In this document: positions 33,276 to 45,426 of the stretch, in pieces
Numbering within the stretch: position 1 is the stretch's first letter
How the letters are laid out: each line of letters starts with the position of its first letter
Assembly: GCA_022606135.1 (NCBI GenBank)
Contig: JABYQN010000013.1
Span: 186,001-250,000 of the forward strand
Direction of reading: 5' to 3'
DNA from: Fomes fomentarius
Taxonomy: Eukaryota; Basidiomycota; Agaricomycetes; Polyporales; Polyporaceae
Length of the DNA: 64,000 nucleotides
Translations under genes and position numbers: made by a program
Notes under the pieces: model-generated
What the model was told of the DNA's origin: nothing
What the model saw: the letters and a program-made list of their open reading frames with translations, nothing else
The model's database searches: none

Positions 33276-34959
33276 TTATGTATCATGTAACATGGGTAGA
33301 TGTAGATTGCCGAAAAGAAATTGTACCAGAAATCCTTCTTCATCCTTTGTAGTAGTTCCAGCAATGAAATTTCTGTAGTGCGGCCATGAAGGAGATACAT
33401 CGCATGGATGGACAACGTGTTCAACGTGGCGCATAGCTAGGGACTCGATGCAGGCAGGGTAGAACCCGGATACACCCCAATCAATCAGCCAAAGGCTGCC
33501 CTGTCGATCGAGCAACACGTTGCTCCCATTGAGATCTCCATGAGTGAAGACGGGCGTCCAATCGATGTTCGGCTGAGGTAGTGGGGGAGGTGTTTCACTT
33601 CGGCTCTGGGCAAAGATAACATATCTTCGCCATCCATCGAAAGCGACGAACTCGCAGAACCGGCGAAATTGCCTCACGGAGTCGAAGGGCGTGTATTGGT
33701 TTCCGTCGAAAAAGATCCCATCCACGATCTTGTTGTCCACCGAACCGATCTCCATGCGTTTCAGAGAGCGTAACTGCTTGACGTAGAGGCGCAGAGTGCA
33801 TGCAATGCGGAACTGCATGATCCAGCTCAGCTTGTCCCAACACTCGTACAACGTCTCCCCGTCAATGAAATCCATGATGAGACAGTATAAGTCGGCACGA
33901 TGGATGCGAGGGATGGGGATGCTCGTGTTACGGCGCACATATTCCATTGTGTCACTCTCTGTTTGCGATGCCACCTTGGCAGCGAGCGATGGTGTGATGC
34001 GATGAATGTGAAGATGCTCCGATTGGGGGATGCGGAAACGATCCTTGAGACTCTCGCCCCACGGAGCATCGATCTCACCATTGATGAGGTTTGCAACGTC
34101 TTCATAGGTCCTGATAGTCGCCAGGTCTGCGGACACCTGTGGTACTTGTGAGCAATGAATTGAGACATGCTTCATAATGAACCGGCGAGCATACATCGGG
34201 CATAGTTTTAGGAGCGGGCAGCGCAAACCAAGACGCTATCCAGTCAAGAAGTGCCGTTCCAAGCCGTTTTATCAGGCTGTTCTTCGGTGCGGCCATGGGC
34301 AGGTCTACATTGTTCACTGTCGACGCGTAAGCCATTCGAATGAGTAAACGATTACCACACCACACACCTATGCAGGCGAACAGGTCGTCCAAGCCTTCTC
34401 TAGATGTTGTACTCACGGAGATACAGTCGATATCGTGCACGTAAGAGACATTTGGGACTTTCTCCAGAAAATTAAGGTGGGTCATCGAGTAGTCCCGAGG
34501 AATCAGGTCGCTCTTGGTGAAGACGACACAAACGTAAGGAGCTGCCTCCCGCGCTATGTCTAGCGTTGGCTTGAGTGAACCTATCCGAGGGACACTCGAG
34601 TCAACGGTAACAAGGGCAATTGAGGTAGGGTTTGAGGTAGGGTTGGGCGCGGTGCCCACTCGTGCATGGAACACGAAACACTTGGAATCTTGAGCTCGGA
34701 CATGAAGATGGCCATTCTATATCAAAGTCAGGACACGGAAACGCAACCAAGTCTATGTGCTCACCAAGGTAGTCGCTAAGGTTTTCTTTCCTGTGCCTAG
34801 ATCGCCTGTCGTCCACACATCCAGAGACGATAGATTATGCGCTTGGTAGAATGACATACCGAGGATAGCCACTGTCAGACTTTGTGGCGCACTCTTTGGA
34901 CGGCATATATTCATGAAGAAGTCTATCACTGATGCAACTGCACTTGGAGTTGTTGACAT
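33276..34959 (-). CDS. GTPase-like/APH kinase fusion protein
   Basis: Two-domain protein. Exons on the minus strand: 34959-34860, 34805-34765, 34680-34368, 34316-34195 and 34136-33276, giving 478 aa. Residues 1-150 look like a GTPase fold: P-loop GDLGTGKKT (34-42), VTVDSS (strand before G3) and TKSD (103-106, G4). Residues 190-460 form an aminoglycoside-phosphotransferase/choline-kinase-like domain: IMDFIDGET, FTHGDLNGSN (catalytic Asp393, Asn398) and IDWG (Asp411). The lysine-bearing ATP loop is not obvious. The plus-strand copy ends DFWYNFFSAIYIYPCRR; here one extra base after DEE shifts the last 17 codons. Both domains are nucleotide-binding, but the substrate is unknown. Confidence 0.65.
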
Positions 34960-37900
34960 TGAGACGATGAAATCGATGATGGTCAGCCTGAGGCTGACCG
35001 TTGACGTTATGGCCAGTACGGTTTGGTTGATCACAACTCCGACAAGTTGAACATCATCGGTCACGTGTGCTTGGTACTTGCACTCGAGCGCTGCAATAAT
35101 AGCCCCGCGCCAGATGAACTGGTTCGACTCAATGAGTACTTGATCTCACAAATCCTCAACAGGCTCCGCTTTCTCGGGAGTCTGTCAGGTCCCCTATACA
35201 ATGCAGAGGTGCGGCCATTTCACCCAGTGTTCTGTCTCGAGAAATAAGCATAAGTTGAGAAATCATAGGGTAGAATTGAGGAATTATTACTCGGGGCCGC
35301 GGGCGACTCAGACTCCTGGGACTGAGGACGAGGATAACTTGAAATGGATGCTCATTGTATCTATACCAAGAAGTATGGTACAGAGCTGATTGGGTGTAAG
35401 ATACCTGCTAGGTATACTATGCGTAAGTGGTTCACAGAGTAGGATTTCGAGTTGTGTCCGTGTGTCTCTCTCGGAGCCACGAACCAGCGCTCCATGACTT
35501 GCTATGTTGGGTCAGATTTCCTTCCCATTGACCTATGAATATAATTCGAAGCGATACGAGATCGTACCGGGTTGCGGAGACAATATTGCGCAGATGCAAT
35601 TTGGAGGTGGGCGTGTGGGCCTTACACCCACAGGACCGCCTCGGGCGTCGGCGCAGCACGCCCATAAGCTTCTAATTCATGAGATAGAAGTACTCACCAG
35701 ATCATCCACTATCGTAGTAGGGGAGTCGTGCCCAGCATATTCGATACCTCACAATCAAACAGGGTGCGGACTTCGACGAGTGGGAGTGACACTCCGATTG
35801 ACGCCCCATCGGACACAATATCTGAACTGTCAGTGCCGGCCGAGAGGCACCAACATGGCGTATGAGGATGAACCGCATGAATTCCACCTATATCTTACTC
35901 GGCAAGCCAGCAGTGGCGAGGCGAAGACCCGGCTGCGAGGTCTTCGATGGGTAAGACGTGTGCATAGCTGAGCGGTCATCGATCATCACCTAACCATGAC
36001 TGTTCACCGCCCGAAGGGGGTGGCCATAAAAGCTGTCATCGCATAGGCTGTGCAGCAGAGCCCGCCGAGCCCACCGTTCAGCGCTGAGGAGCGGATGTAG
36101 CATATGGTAGGGCGAAGCTATGGCACAACTAGCCAATTGTGGTCATTCTCTCTCAAAGGAGATCCGATAGTATTTTTTCCAGTAGACGGCTTCATGTCAG
36201 AACAGTCTCCCAAATATAAAGTCTCCAGCCCGAAGTGCTTGCTTGCTGCGTATAGAGGACAGGAAATACGCGCATGGGCTTTGACCCTAAGACATCAGGC
36301 TGGGGAACAAGCATTACCCGTCAGCATGATGCACTGCTGTCGACTACCCACCACAAGAGACGCTGCTTACGGAGCTGGGCTACGGTTGAAACACCTGGAT
36401 GCAGAGCAAGGGGTGAGCTGGAGACTGATGAATAGTGTCGAAGTCTCTGTACCTGCGGCCTGCAGCGGAGGATCGTCTGCAGCTGCTGCAGCGCAGCCTT
36501 CGGTGCCTTGTGGTTGTGGTCAATGTGGCCGCGCGGAGTCATTGCTCAAGACGACGAAATCGGAGCGCACAACTCCTCCCGCAGCTTCGACGAAAATGGC
36601 TCGGGATTCCGCCCGCCCCGTCGAGAGTCCTGCGAGCTGTCATCATGCTGCGGCAGCGGTACCGCTGCACGGACGTCGGCTTAGAAGCCCACCGGCATGT
36701 GGTTTGATTGACCTGCATCTGATATGCGCCGCTCTTCAACCAACTCCAAGACATTGATAGGCTTTTTATATCCTCACACGTACCAGTGGTGGTTTGCCCT
36801 TCGCTGGCTACGTAGACGATCTGATTCCGTGTGGCTGGCAGGTAGAGCAATGCTCCGGGACGAGGCGTCAAGTCGAAGACGGTGCCACTGAAAGTTTCAA
36901 AGGACTCGGCTGATCCGTTCCTTTGTGAACCTGGTTTGCCTCATAAGGAGCGGGTCTAGAGTCAGATGTGTCGATAAGGGGGGTCGTGCCACTTATCTTT
37001 CGGAGAAGCTTAAGGCAGTGCAAAAGTTCTTAGAGTGAGAAGCACCACAGGGAGCGTAGGTTCAACTGAAGTTGTCGGGAACGTACGGGAAGAATTGAAA
37101 CCAGCGAATGACATGCTATCGATAGGCAGGACGCAGAACTTGGGTAGCGCCGAGTGGGTTCGAGATCCGCTGTTACGAAAGGCTGAATTTAGAACCTTTG
37201 CACTCGCTCGCTCATTTGTGTCTCCGAGATCGGAGTGGTCATATCAGGACAGTTGACGTTGCTCAGCTGCTCAGGGCCAACCTATACTGTAGACAGCGAC
37301 ACAAGGCAAGCGATGGCATGCAAGCAACCTGTGAGCCGAATTGGCCCGGGGGCAGGGAATTGCGGTGCATAAAACAAGAATGCCCGAGTCAGTAGTCAAG
37401 GAAGAAACATAGGAGTAAGAGTCCATGTATTACAAGGTTGCAAACGACGAAGACAAGGGCATGGGCTTAACTGTCGAAGAGCACATCGAGTTGACGTCGG
37501 TTGCGAATCTGCAAAGCAGTATTGGCGCTGTTCGACTCTGGTGGTTCAGAGTATGGAGGTTCTTCGCCGTTCGTACTCTCGTTGGTGTCTGGATGTGTGG
37601 GCCCAAGTAGAGGGACATGATGGAAGAGTCTCAAAGATATCCAGACCAGCGAGACGATCTGGAAGGACTCCAGTCTCCGGATCGGAGTAAGAGGTAGTGC
37701 CGTACACCGCCAAGCACTGCCATCTTCAAGGAAAACTGAGAGCGGGGCGCCCGCGCCGAGCTCCAATTGGAAGGTCCCAGTGCCACTGGTCTTCGCACGC
37801 CAGCCTGGCGCCAGCAGCGCATTCAACGCTCTGGAGTCTGTCTTCTTTGTTCAGCTTCCAATGAGTTCACTCTTCTTGTTGATGCTATTCATCCGTTCGT

Positions 37901-38595
37901 GGACGGTGGCATGGACGACAGACCCATGGGAAAAGCAGCGATGCGCCACAGTGCGCTCAACCAGCGAGCGCTCTCGTAGCAGTACATAAATCGTTGACCT
38001 GCTGGAGACGATGCGACATCCGGTATCAGTCTTCATTCCCATCGTCTCTGTCATTTACCTTTGGCAGGGAAGAATCTTCAACCAATCAAGAGCTCCGGCC
38101 ACGTAGCCCCGGGCGATCCCTGTGCATCCATTGATCAAGGTGAGCAGGATTGATTTTTATCGCTGGTACATGATTGGGTACACCAGTGCAAGCTCTTGCC
38201 TTCCGGCGTCCAGTAACGCTGTTAGGTCGTCCTTCAAGCTTCAAGCTTCAGTACTCAGTACTTTGTCGCTGTCCGAACTTCCCGGCTTGACAATTTTTAC
38301 TGATGGAATGTCGTGATGTCACAGGAGTTCTGACTCACCTCTTTGAAATAAATTGGTGCCAGGGCAACACACTTAAATTGCCCTTCTAATACTCCCTCTC
38401 CTGTGCTCCCCTCCCAAGACCACGACAAAATCCCTCCGCTCTCCGCAGCACGCATCGCCTGCCTCTATCGGCGAATTCCAACTACCTGAAGTACCCCCGT
38501 CGGCACTTGCAAGACCCCACTCGCGAAGCGGTACCGACTGTCCATCCACCTGTGGCTGGCCACTGTGTACTCTATTTGGTAACCACCTCTCAACA
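34960..38595. other. Gene-poor stretch with possible decayed gene
   Basis: No complete gene was found in 3.6 kb. On the minus strand two pieces read like protein: 37826 to about 37690 (LLAPGWRAKTSGTGTFQLELG) and about 36890-36770 (FDLTPRPGALLYLP, then NQIVYVASEGQTTTG with a GTACGT donor). Stops and frame changes lie between them, so they may be parts of one broken gene. A 217-codon plus-strand frame at 36104-36757 is Ala/Ser/Arg-rich and unconvincing. Confidence 0.3.
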
Positions 38596-38603
38596 TATAT
38601 AAG
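38596..38603 (+). promoter_or_regulatory. TATA box of the DUF6699 gene
   Basis: TATATAAG, 62 bp upstream of the ATG at 38665. Confidence 0.55.
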
Positions 38604-38664
38604 CGGCCAGTGTCTTCCACTACCCTCCCCCACTTCTAATCACTACACCCAACTTTCAAGCATC

Positions 38665-39693
38665 ATGGCAGCGCCGTACGGATACCCTCAGTTCTACTAC
38701 CCAACCCCCTACATGGTTCCTTTCTACAACCAACCCTACATCTCGCCGTTCATCCCTCCCATGACGCTGCCACCGTCTCCGCATGCGACTCCACGGGAAG
38801 AGCGCAGAGTGCGATTCGAGGGGGATGAGCCGTTCCATCGCCCTAGACGGCCGTCATGGCATGGAGGGTTAGCCCCTCCTCCGAACCCGGTACCGTTTCC
38901 ATCTCCTCCTATACTCGTCACCCCTCTCCCTCCCGTCGTGTCCCTCCCCAATCAAGCACCCATGCCCGCTTTCACCCATCACAGACGACGCTCCGACACT
39001 TGCCTCCCACAACCCGCTTGGGTCGCGTATCCTGCTGTGGTCCAGCCTATGGCGCAACCCATGGCGCACCCCATGGTGTATCCCAATCCCGCGTATCAGA
39101 ACCCCACTCCTCCTCGCCAGATTCATCCCTTGCTCGACGGCGAGACCATGGCGGGTCCGAAGATTCTCTTCGATCTCTCCCTGCATGCATTCAGCCCCCA
39201 ACGTGTCACCAACTATAGGCAGACGTCTGGCACCCCTCTCACACTCGACGAGCTTCTCGAACCCGCTACGCACCCTCCCGTCTACCACATGAAAATCAGC
39301 TGCGACTTGCTCCCCGATTGGCCCATCGTCCTCGAGCCCCACACGACCACCCGCGAGCGCGAGCGCGAACGCTCTCCCTTCCTCTCCGTCTCCCAACGAG
39401 AGTCCGAAGAGTCCCCAATCACCGTCTACGACGTGCTCATGGCGATCTACCGCACGGTGCAGCGGCGGATCGGGCAGACAGACTGGGCGAAGCTCAGCAA
39501 GCGGCAGATGAACGCCGTCTCTGCCGCGTACACCCGCCGCTGCCGCACCTTCCCATCCGCACAGGCGTTCGAGGAGGCGCAGGGCGTCCGGCGCGTAGAC
39601 TATCTCCTTGAAGACTACATGTTCCGCGGTATCATGCGCGAGAACGCCAGGGACGGGTTCGCGAAGATGAAACTTCTCGTCGGGGCGCGGTAG
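38665..39693 (+). CDS. DUF6699 domain protein
   Basis: Single exon, 342 aa. The N-terminal half is Pro/Tyr-rich and low in complexity (YGYPQFYYPTPYMVPFYNQPY, a run of MAQPMAHP units). The C-terminal half, from about residue 165, matches the DUF6699 family widespread in Agaricomycetes: KILFDLSLHAFS, HPPVYHMKISCDLLPDWPI, ITVYDVLMAIYRTVQ, QMNAVSAAYTRRC and GVRRVDYLLEDYMFRG. Function of the family is unknown. No signal peptide or membrane helix. The start is the first ATG after a TATA box and lies in a good context (CATCATGGCA). Confidence 0.85.
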   Translation: MAAPYGYPQFYYPTPYMVPFYNQPYISPFIPPMTLPPSPHATPREERRVRFEGDEPFHRPRRPSWHGGLAPPPNPVPFPSPPILVTPLPPVVSLPNQAPMPAFTHHRRRSDTCLPQPAWVAYPAVVQPMAQPMAHPMVYPNPAYQNPTPPRQIHPLLDGETMAGPKILFDLSLHAFSPQRVTNYRQTSGTPLTLDELLEPATHPPVYHMKISCDLLPDWPIVLEPHTTTRERERERSPFLSVSQRESEESPITVYDVLMAIYRTVQRRIGQTDWAKLSKRQMNAVSAAYTRRCRTFPSAQAFEEAQGVRRVDYLLEDYMFRGIMRENARDGFAKMKLLVGAR

Positions 39694-40278
39694 TTCCGCT
39701 CGACTGCTACCCCTGCAAGAAGGCCTGCGCCCGTGCCAGAGGGCGCGGTCCTGGGCGCTGGGGATCGAAGGCCGGAGGCTGCTTGGGAACTAGGAGCTGG
39801 GCACTGGAGGCTGGATCAGGACTTGACTGGACTTGGGCTGGGGCTGCGGCGTGTGCTCGTATGTTCGTGAATGGCATCTTACGGGCGCTGGTTATTGATG
39901 ACTCGGAGGGACACGTCTGTACCCATGTGGATATCCGCTTCGTGAGTCTTCGTCAGACTGCCTCTGACCTGTACTAGCTCTTTTCTGGCTCTTAGGCTGT
40001 TTTCTCCGCGTGATCATGACTTCCACATCTGAATGGGTTAACCTGGGTTCTGGGGCTATTGTACTTATGCATGCTCTGCGGATGTCGCTTCTGTCGTGTT
40101 TTCCTGTTACATGTAGGAGCATAGTAATTATTGCATACTTATGGCGTTGGCTATATTATGCCGCTGCCGAACCTGGATCCACTCGTCAACATGTCTATCG
40201 TCACTTTCGCATTTCGCAGTTGCCCAGCTTCTCTCATATCCCGGAGGCTGTAACCTTAATAGACGTACACCTGTTACA
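39694..40278. other. Intergenic between DUF6699 gene and tRNA
   Basis: No gene, repeat or RNA seen. Confidence 0.4.
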
Positions 40279-40360
40279 GCCCGCCTAGCTCAATCGGTAG
40301 AGCGTCAGACTCTTACTAGGCGGTATCTGAAGGCTGCGGGTTCGACCCCCGCGGTGGGCT
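40279..40360 (+). tRNA. tRNA-Lys(CTT) with 9-nt intron
   Basis: A full cloverleaf can be drawn: acceptor GCCCGCC/GGTGGGC (one G-T pair), D arm GCTC..GAGC, anticodon stem TCAGA/TCTGA, anticodon CTT at 40312-40314, T arm GCGGG-TTCGACC-CCCGC. The intron CTAGGCGGT (40316-40324) sits one base 3' of the anticodon, the standard place. Without it the tRNA is 73 nt. A TTTT run at 40366-40369 can end pol III transcription. Confidence 0.95.
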
Positions 40361-40747
40361 ACTGGTTTTGTGGTATAGATCCATGGTACAAATCTTTAGC
40401 CGGCATTCCTCTTGACCTTGTGAATATCGGACTGTGTTTGCACAGGAAGTCCTTTCATCAGCTGCCCAGTCTGTCGCATGACTCGCACAGCAGGGAAGAG
40501 CGCGCTTCGAAGGTGTGCGACAACGGAGCTCCGTCAGTTAACATTGGTATTACAGGAGCCGGCGGGACGAAAACCCGACACTAATGCGAGGTAACAAGTC
40601 AAGTAAGTACGAGTAAGTGTCGTAACTTGCCTTTCTGAGTAGGATGACGTAGTCGGGTGATCATTACGAGTACTATAGCCGGGCTTCTCCAACCGTGTCC
40701 ATTGCATATTCACAGGGCGGTCGCACCGACTCGCACGTCCCTCCGCC
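40361..40747. other. Intergenic upstream of the SSADH gene
   Basis: No gene seen; the last part must hold the promoter of the aldehyde dehydrogenase gene. Confidence 0.4.
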
Positions 40748-43148
40748 ATGCCGCCCTTATATTACGCCAGCCTATCCCTCTCTCTCAAACCTAGATTCAT
40801 CCCAAGGCACTCTCTCCTTCGATACCGCATGGCGAGCACCGCAGTCAACGTACGTGCGGCTAGGGTGTGGGCTACGCGATGGTATGCTCATTGGATGTAC
40901 GCAGTTTGGTTTGAAGGACGCGTCGCTGGTCCGTTCGCAAGCCTTCATTGACGGAAAATGGGTCGACGCGAAGGATGGCGGAGTAATCAAGGTCATCAGT
41001 AAGTACTGCTACCCGGCACCGGTGTCCTCCTGCGATACAAGACGCTGATGGTATGCGTAGACCCTGCTACGGCAGAGGAGCTGGGGACCGTGCCAGAGTT
41101 GGGCTTGGAGGAGACGAAGCAGGCGATCGAGGCCGCGTCGACAGCGTTCAAGACCTGGAGTAAGACCGCCGCGAAGGTGCGCACACATATTGCGTCGTGT
41201 TTTACCCTTCCCAAGACCTTCGGTATGGCATATAGGAACGACACGACATCCTCATGAAGCTATATGCGCTCATGAAAGAGAACTCGGACGACCTCGCCCG
41301 TCTCATTGTGAGTTATGTTTGCAGTTGCACCAGTCTCGAACTTGAAGGAGTGTGTCTGAACGCGCCGCTCAGACTTTGGAGAACGGCAAGCCGTTTGCTG
41401 AAGCCAAGGTAAGTGTCCAAATCATGTGCGTGGGCTAGTCATCCGAGACCAGGCTGTAGGGCGAGCACGCATATAGTTCATCGTTCATCGAGGTGAGCAG
41501 CAATTGTCGTCTGCAAAACTGGCATTTTGTTGAGCGTTGGTGGATGTAGTGGTTCGGTGAGGCCTGCATTGATTCGATGCTCGTTTGGCGTACTTACGCC
41601 AACACCTTATGAACAGCTGAGGAGGCGGTTCGGACGTATGGGGGTGAGTACTACCGTTTCACCTCTGCACTCCTACATTTCTCATTGTTATCAGAGGTGA
41701 TCCCGTCCGCATTCACGAACATCCGTAATGTTGTCGTAAAGCAGCCGATTGGTACGCTTGCTGTTTCTTTCTCTAGTACTATGAGCTGAACTCGCGCCGC
41801 CAGGGGTCGTGTATGTCCTCCACGCGAGACCCTCGCACTATCTGACGTCATACCATTTGTAGGTCGATCCTGACACCATGGAACTTCCCGTCCGCCATGA
41901 TCACCCGGAAACTTGGCGCGGCCCTCGCCGCGGGATGTACGGCAGTCATCAAACCTCCACCAGAGACTCCCTTCTCCGCGCTCGCGCTGGTGGAGGTACG
42001 TAGAATGTTAAAAGTCGATTCTCATCTGACCGCTGATTCGCACCTTTCCGCGCAGCTCGCAAACCGCGCTGGTGTGCCTCCAGGCGTCATCAATGTTGTA
42101 ACGACGCAGGCGAATGTCGTTGAAGTCGGACGGGAGTTGTGCGAGAATAACGTGGTAAAGAAGGTGTCGTTTACCGGGAGCACGCCAGTCGCGAAGTTGT
42201 TATATGGACTTGCCTCGAGCACGTTGAAGAAGTACGTAATGGGTTCCCCTTGGTCCCCGTCCAATGCATTCATCTTTATTGCAGGGTCTCTATTGAAGCT
42301 GGTGGAAATGCACCGTTCATCGTCTTCGATGACGCCGACATCGATGCAGCCGTTGCAGGTTCGTCGAGATACGTCGTCTCCTCGAACGGCTCACTTACAG
42401 TGCTCTCAGGCGCCATCACATGCAAGTTCCGTGGTACCGGACAGACCTGCGTGTGCGCAAACCGTATCTACGTGCAGTCGTCTATCTACGCGGAGTTCGC
42501 CTCTCGTCTCGCCGAGAAGGTTGCTGCGTTCAAGGTAGGCAACGGCCTCGACAAGGATACGTGAGTCCATTCCACACGCTCTCCTGTCCTGTCGATAGCT
42601 CATTCACAGGGGTCATCAGGACGCATGGACCATTGATCCATGAGAAGGCGATCGAGAAGGTCCAGCACCACGTAGAAGACGCCGTTGCACAAGGCGCGCA
42701 GCTTCTCGTGGGCGGGAAGCGCATCCCAGGCGCAGGCTCGTTCTTCGCCCCGACCGTGCTCTCGGACGTGCCCCCGAACGCCCTGGTCAACAAGGAAGAA
42801 ACATTCGGTCCACTCGCGGCGCTCACGCGCTTCGAGACGGAGGAGGAGGTTATCAAGCTCGCGAACGACACCCTTGTCGGCCTAGCCGGGTACTTCTATT
42901 CGCGCGATGTGGGACGCGTGTGGCGCGTTGCGGAGGCGCTGGAGGTGGGCATGGTGGGCACGAACACGGGCATAATCAGTCAGGCTACTATTCCGTTTGG
43001 AGGGGTCAAGCAGAGTGGGCTGGGTGAGTGCGCCGGTTCTTCGCGAGGCTGAGTGATTGCTGATTTGGGGTGTCTAGGTCGGGAGGGTGGCCCGCATGGT
43101 ATTGACGAGTATATGAACGTCAAGCTGATTGCGTTCGGGGGGCTGTGA
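40748..43148 (+). CDS. Succinate-semialdehyde dehydrogenase [NAD(P)+]
   Basis: Oxidises succinic semialdehyde to succinate, the last step of the GABA shunt. Sixteen exons: 40748-40849, 40905-40998, 41061-41176, 41236-41307, 41373-41408, 41460-41492, 41550-41556, 41617-41643, 41695-41751, 41804-41810, 41863-41995, 42056-42231, 42285-42358, 42410-42560, 42620-43023 and 43078-43148, giving 519 aa. Exons 7 and 10 are only 7 nt. Key sites: [12 protein letters not shown], catalytic Glu291 in SIEAGGN and Cys325 in GQTCVCAN; Cys327 would make the redox pair typical of SSADH. ETFGPLA and FGGVKQSG follow. The basic N-terminus ([16 protein letters not shown]) suits mitochondrial import; a start at the later ATG (MASTAVN) would give a cytosolic form. 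Confidence 0.9.
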
Positions 43149-43794
43149 AGCTGAGGGGAGCAAAAGGTAGCCGTGCGTCGCATGTCCGATTGCTGGAAAT
43201 GCTTTCAATTGCCTGGATAACTGTGTAACATCACTCACATTGCTATGGAACTCCTGTGTACTGAGTCTAGTGGTGCATATGCGAGACTGCTATCTCAAGG
43301 ACCACGCGCGCGGGCTATCGGTCATAATCAGTCTTGACCTCTTCGAAAATGAAATTCGCACAGCGTCGAATACGGCATTTGACCCATGTCTCACTGCGGA
43401 CCCTCTGCCCCTCTGCCACGGACTGCCGCCTCGCTCTTGCCACATGCACGCCTGTGCACACCGGCCCGCTCAAGAGTGGTCTCATCCGAGACCCATACGT
43501 AAAGCCGCCCCTGCGTTGTACTCGCAAGTAGAACCTTGATGGATGCCATCCGAATGACCATAGTAAGTAACTTTCTAATCCCAGAATCTTGCAAACCACT
43601 TGGTTCGATACGTCGCCCATCAGCATCTGGTTGGCGTAATATGAATATACGCCCGGTTGCGTTTTGGAATTTGTATTCAGCGGGAGCCAGGAGGGGGCGT
43701 GCTGATCCAAGACTTGGACGTTTTATTCTGACCGCTTTGTGTCCCCACCTTCGCAAGGCTTTCTCTCTCGCCTTCGAGGATCCCAACTTTCCAT
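43149..43794. other. Intergenic, start of the surface-protein array
   Basis: No gene. The last 250 bp share blocks ('agtaagtaacttt', 'gttggcg', 'gatccaag.cttgga') with the DNA upstream of the second array member at 46550-46700, so promoter and gene were duplicated together. Confidence 0.45.
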
Positions 43795-45426
43795 ATGTAC
43801 TCTTTAATTCTTTCCTCAGACTCTGCATTTGGTTCCATGGTTCAAGCAAGGGCCGACGCACCCGCTTGGGTGACCGTGGATGATGCCGATCCAAGTATTC
43901 AGTACTCGTCGGGCTGGCAGGCCAACACTGACGTCGGTGGGCTGCTCGATGGAACCAGACATGGAGCTACGACCGCGGGGATGACTGTATCGTTCAGGTT
44001 TACAGGTAAGTATCAAAACCCACATTGGCAACTCTCAACAGCTCACCATACTCGTTTCGTGGCTGTTGTGGTAGGCACGCAAGTAATGGTCGCGGGGTCG
44101 ATGGGCTCATGGGATGTACAGGGCGTACCGACTTCACAGTACGACATCGACTCTCGCACCGTGGGCACGTTCACTGCGCCAATTATCGAGCCGGGTTTTC
44201 GCATCTCGAACCAGACGTACTTCACCTCAGACGACCTTCCCCCTGGAGAGCACCAGTTGACGATCACGAACGTTAACGGCACGAAGCCGAACGTGTTTTG
44301 GCTGGACTACATCGCCTACCTGCCTGCTATCACGCCGAGTTCAACACCTACCCCGTCCGAGTCGGCTTCGCTCTCAAGATCGAGTTCAACCGCACTTTCC
44401 ACTCCATCCAGCTCCTCTGCATCTTCGACTCCTTCTTCTGCGTCCTCTACGACGATATCATCTGCCCCATCTGCGTCCTCTACTACGCCGATTTCATCTG
44501 ACCCTTCTACACCTTCGAACTCATTCTCGTCTACACTTTCGGCCTCATCCACGTCTTCTGCGCCTTCGTCATTCGCTTCGGGTGGTCAGCAGTCCGACAC
44601 CACGTCGGCGAAGCCAAGCTATACTGCAGTCATCGTAGGAGGAGCGATCGGAGGGGCCGCGTTGCTCGCCGCGATCCTTGTGTTGATCTATTGTAAACTT
44701 CGGCGCCAGCGGCGGGCTACTGGTGCAAGCTTATCTTACAACGGTGACGAAGGTACGAGCTCTATCCTGGCCAACGCCGTATATGACTAACGTCTCTACA
44801 TAGACACTCATAGATGGAAACATGGAGGCGGAGGGAACGTGTTGATGTCGCCGCGATCTAACATGGCGTCCACCAACCCACTCCCAGGCACCGCCAAGGC
44901 CACTACTGGTGCATTCGGTGTCATGCAGGACGGTGGACACAGTGGCATCGTATGGGCACCATCGCCCTACATGCTGCCCACACCGATGCCCACCGCAGCT
45001 CCGGCTTTCTTACCCGCTTCCGTGCACGAAAAGAGTGTGCGTAACCCTGGCCAAAGTGTGCGGGACGACGCGCTCTCCCCCACGTCGGCCAACATGGCCT
45101 CCTCGGTCTCCTCGGGGCCCAGCGCACTCGCATCTACCCGCTCGGGACCGGAGAGCACCGCAGCGACGTCCAAGGTGGCCTCGACAGCCCCGTCAGCAAA
45201 CTCCTCCGTCATCCCTTCAGCCTCGGAATCGCGTCGAGTGCCGAAAACCGTGGAAGCGCGGATGACGCACGAGGAGACGGAGCTGGCGCACGCTCAAGAT
45301 CCGGCCCTCGAGGAAGGCTCATCGCGGCAGCACAGGCATGAAGACCATCCCGGGGATCTGGCGGTCGATTCTGGGGTACGAACCCCCGGAGAAGAGGTCT
45401 CGCCACCACCGTATACCCGTGACTGA
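43795..45426 (+). CDS. PPxY-tailed single-pass surface protein, member 1
   Basis: Family not named in databases I know. Exons 43795-44005, 44075-44752 and 44804-45426 give 503 aa. No classical signal peptide. Residues about 20-155 are a beta-rich extracellular domain (VTVDDADPSIQYSSGW, GTRHGA, MVAGSMGSW, YDIDSRTVGTFTAP, LPPGEHQLTITNVNGT) closing with FWLDYIAYLP. A Ser/Thr stalk follows, then a membrane helix at about 254-277 and a basic KLRRQRR stop-transfer. The cytosolic tail ends EEVSPPPYTRD, a PPxY motif. Intron 1 is 69 bp without stops, so retention would keep the frame. Very close to member 2. Topology (N outside) is inferred from the stalk, glycosylation sequons and basic inner flank. 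Confidence 0.75.

Noticed and set aside
36104..36757. 217-codon plus-strand open frame
   Set aside because: Low-complexity Ala/Ser/Arg composition, no domain, no supporting splice or promoter signal; left as a note in the gene-poor entry.
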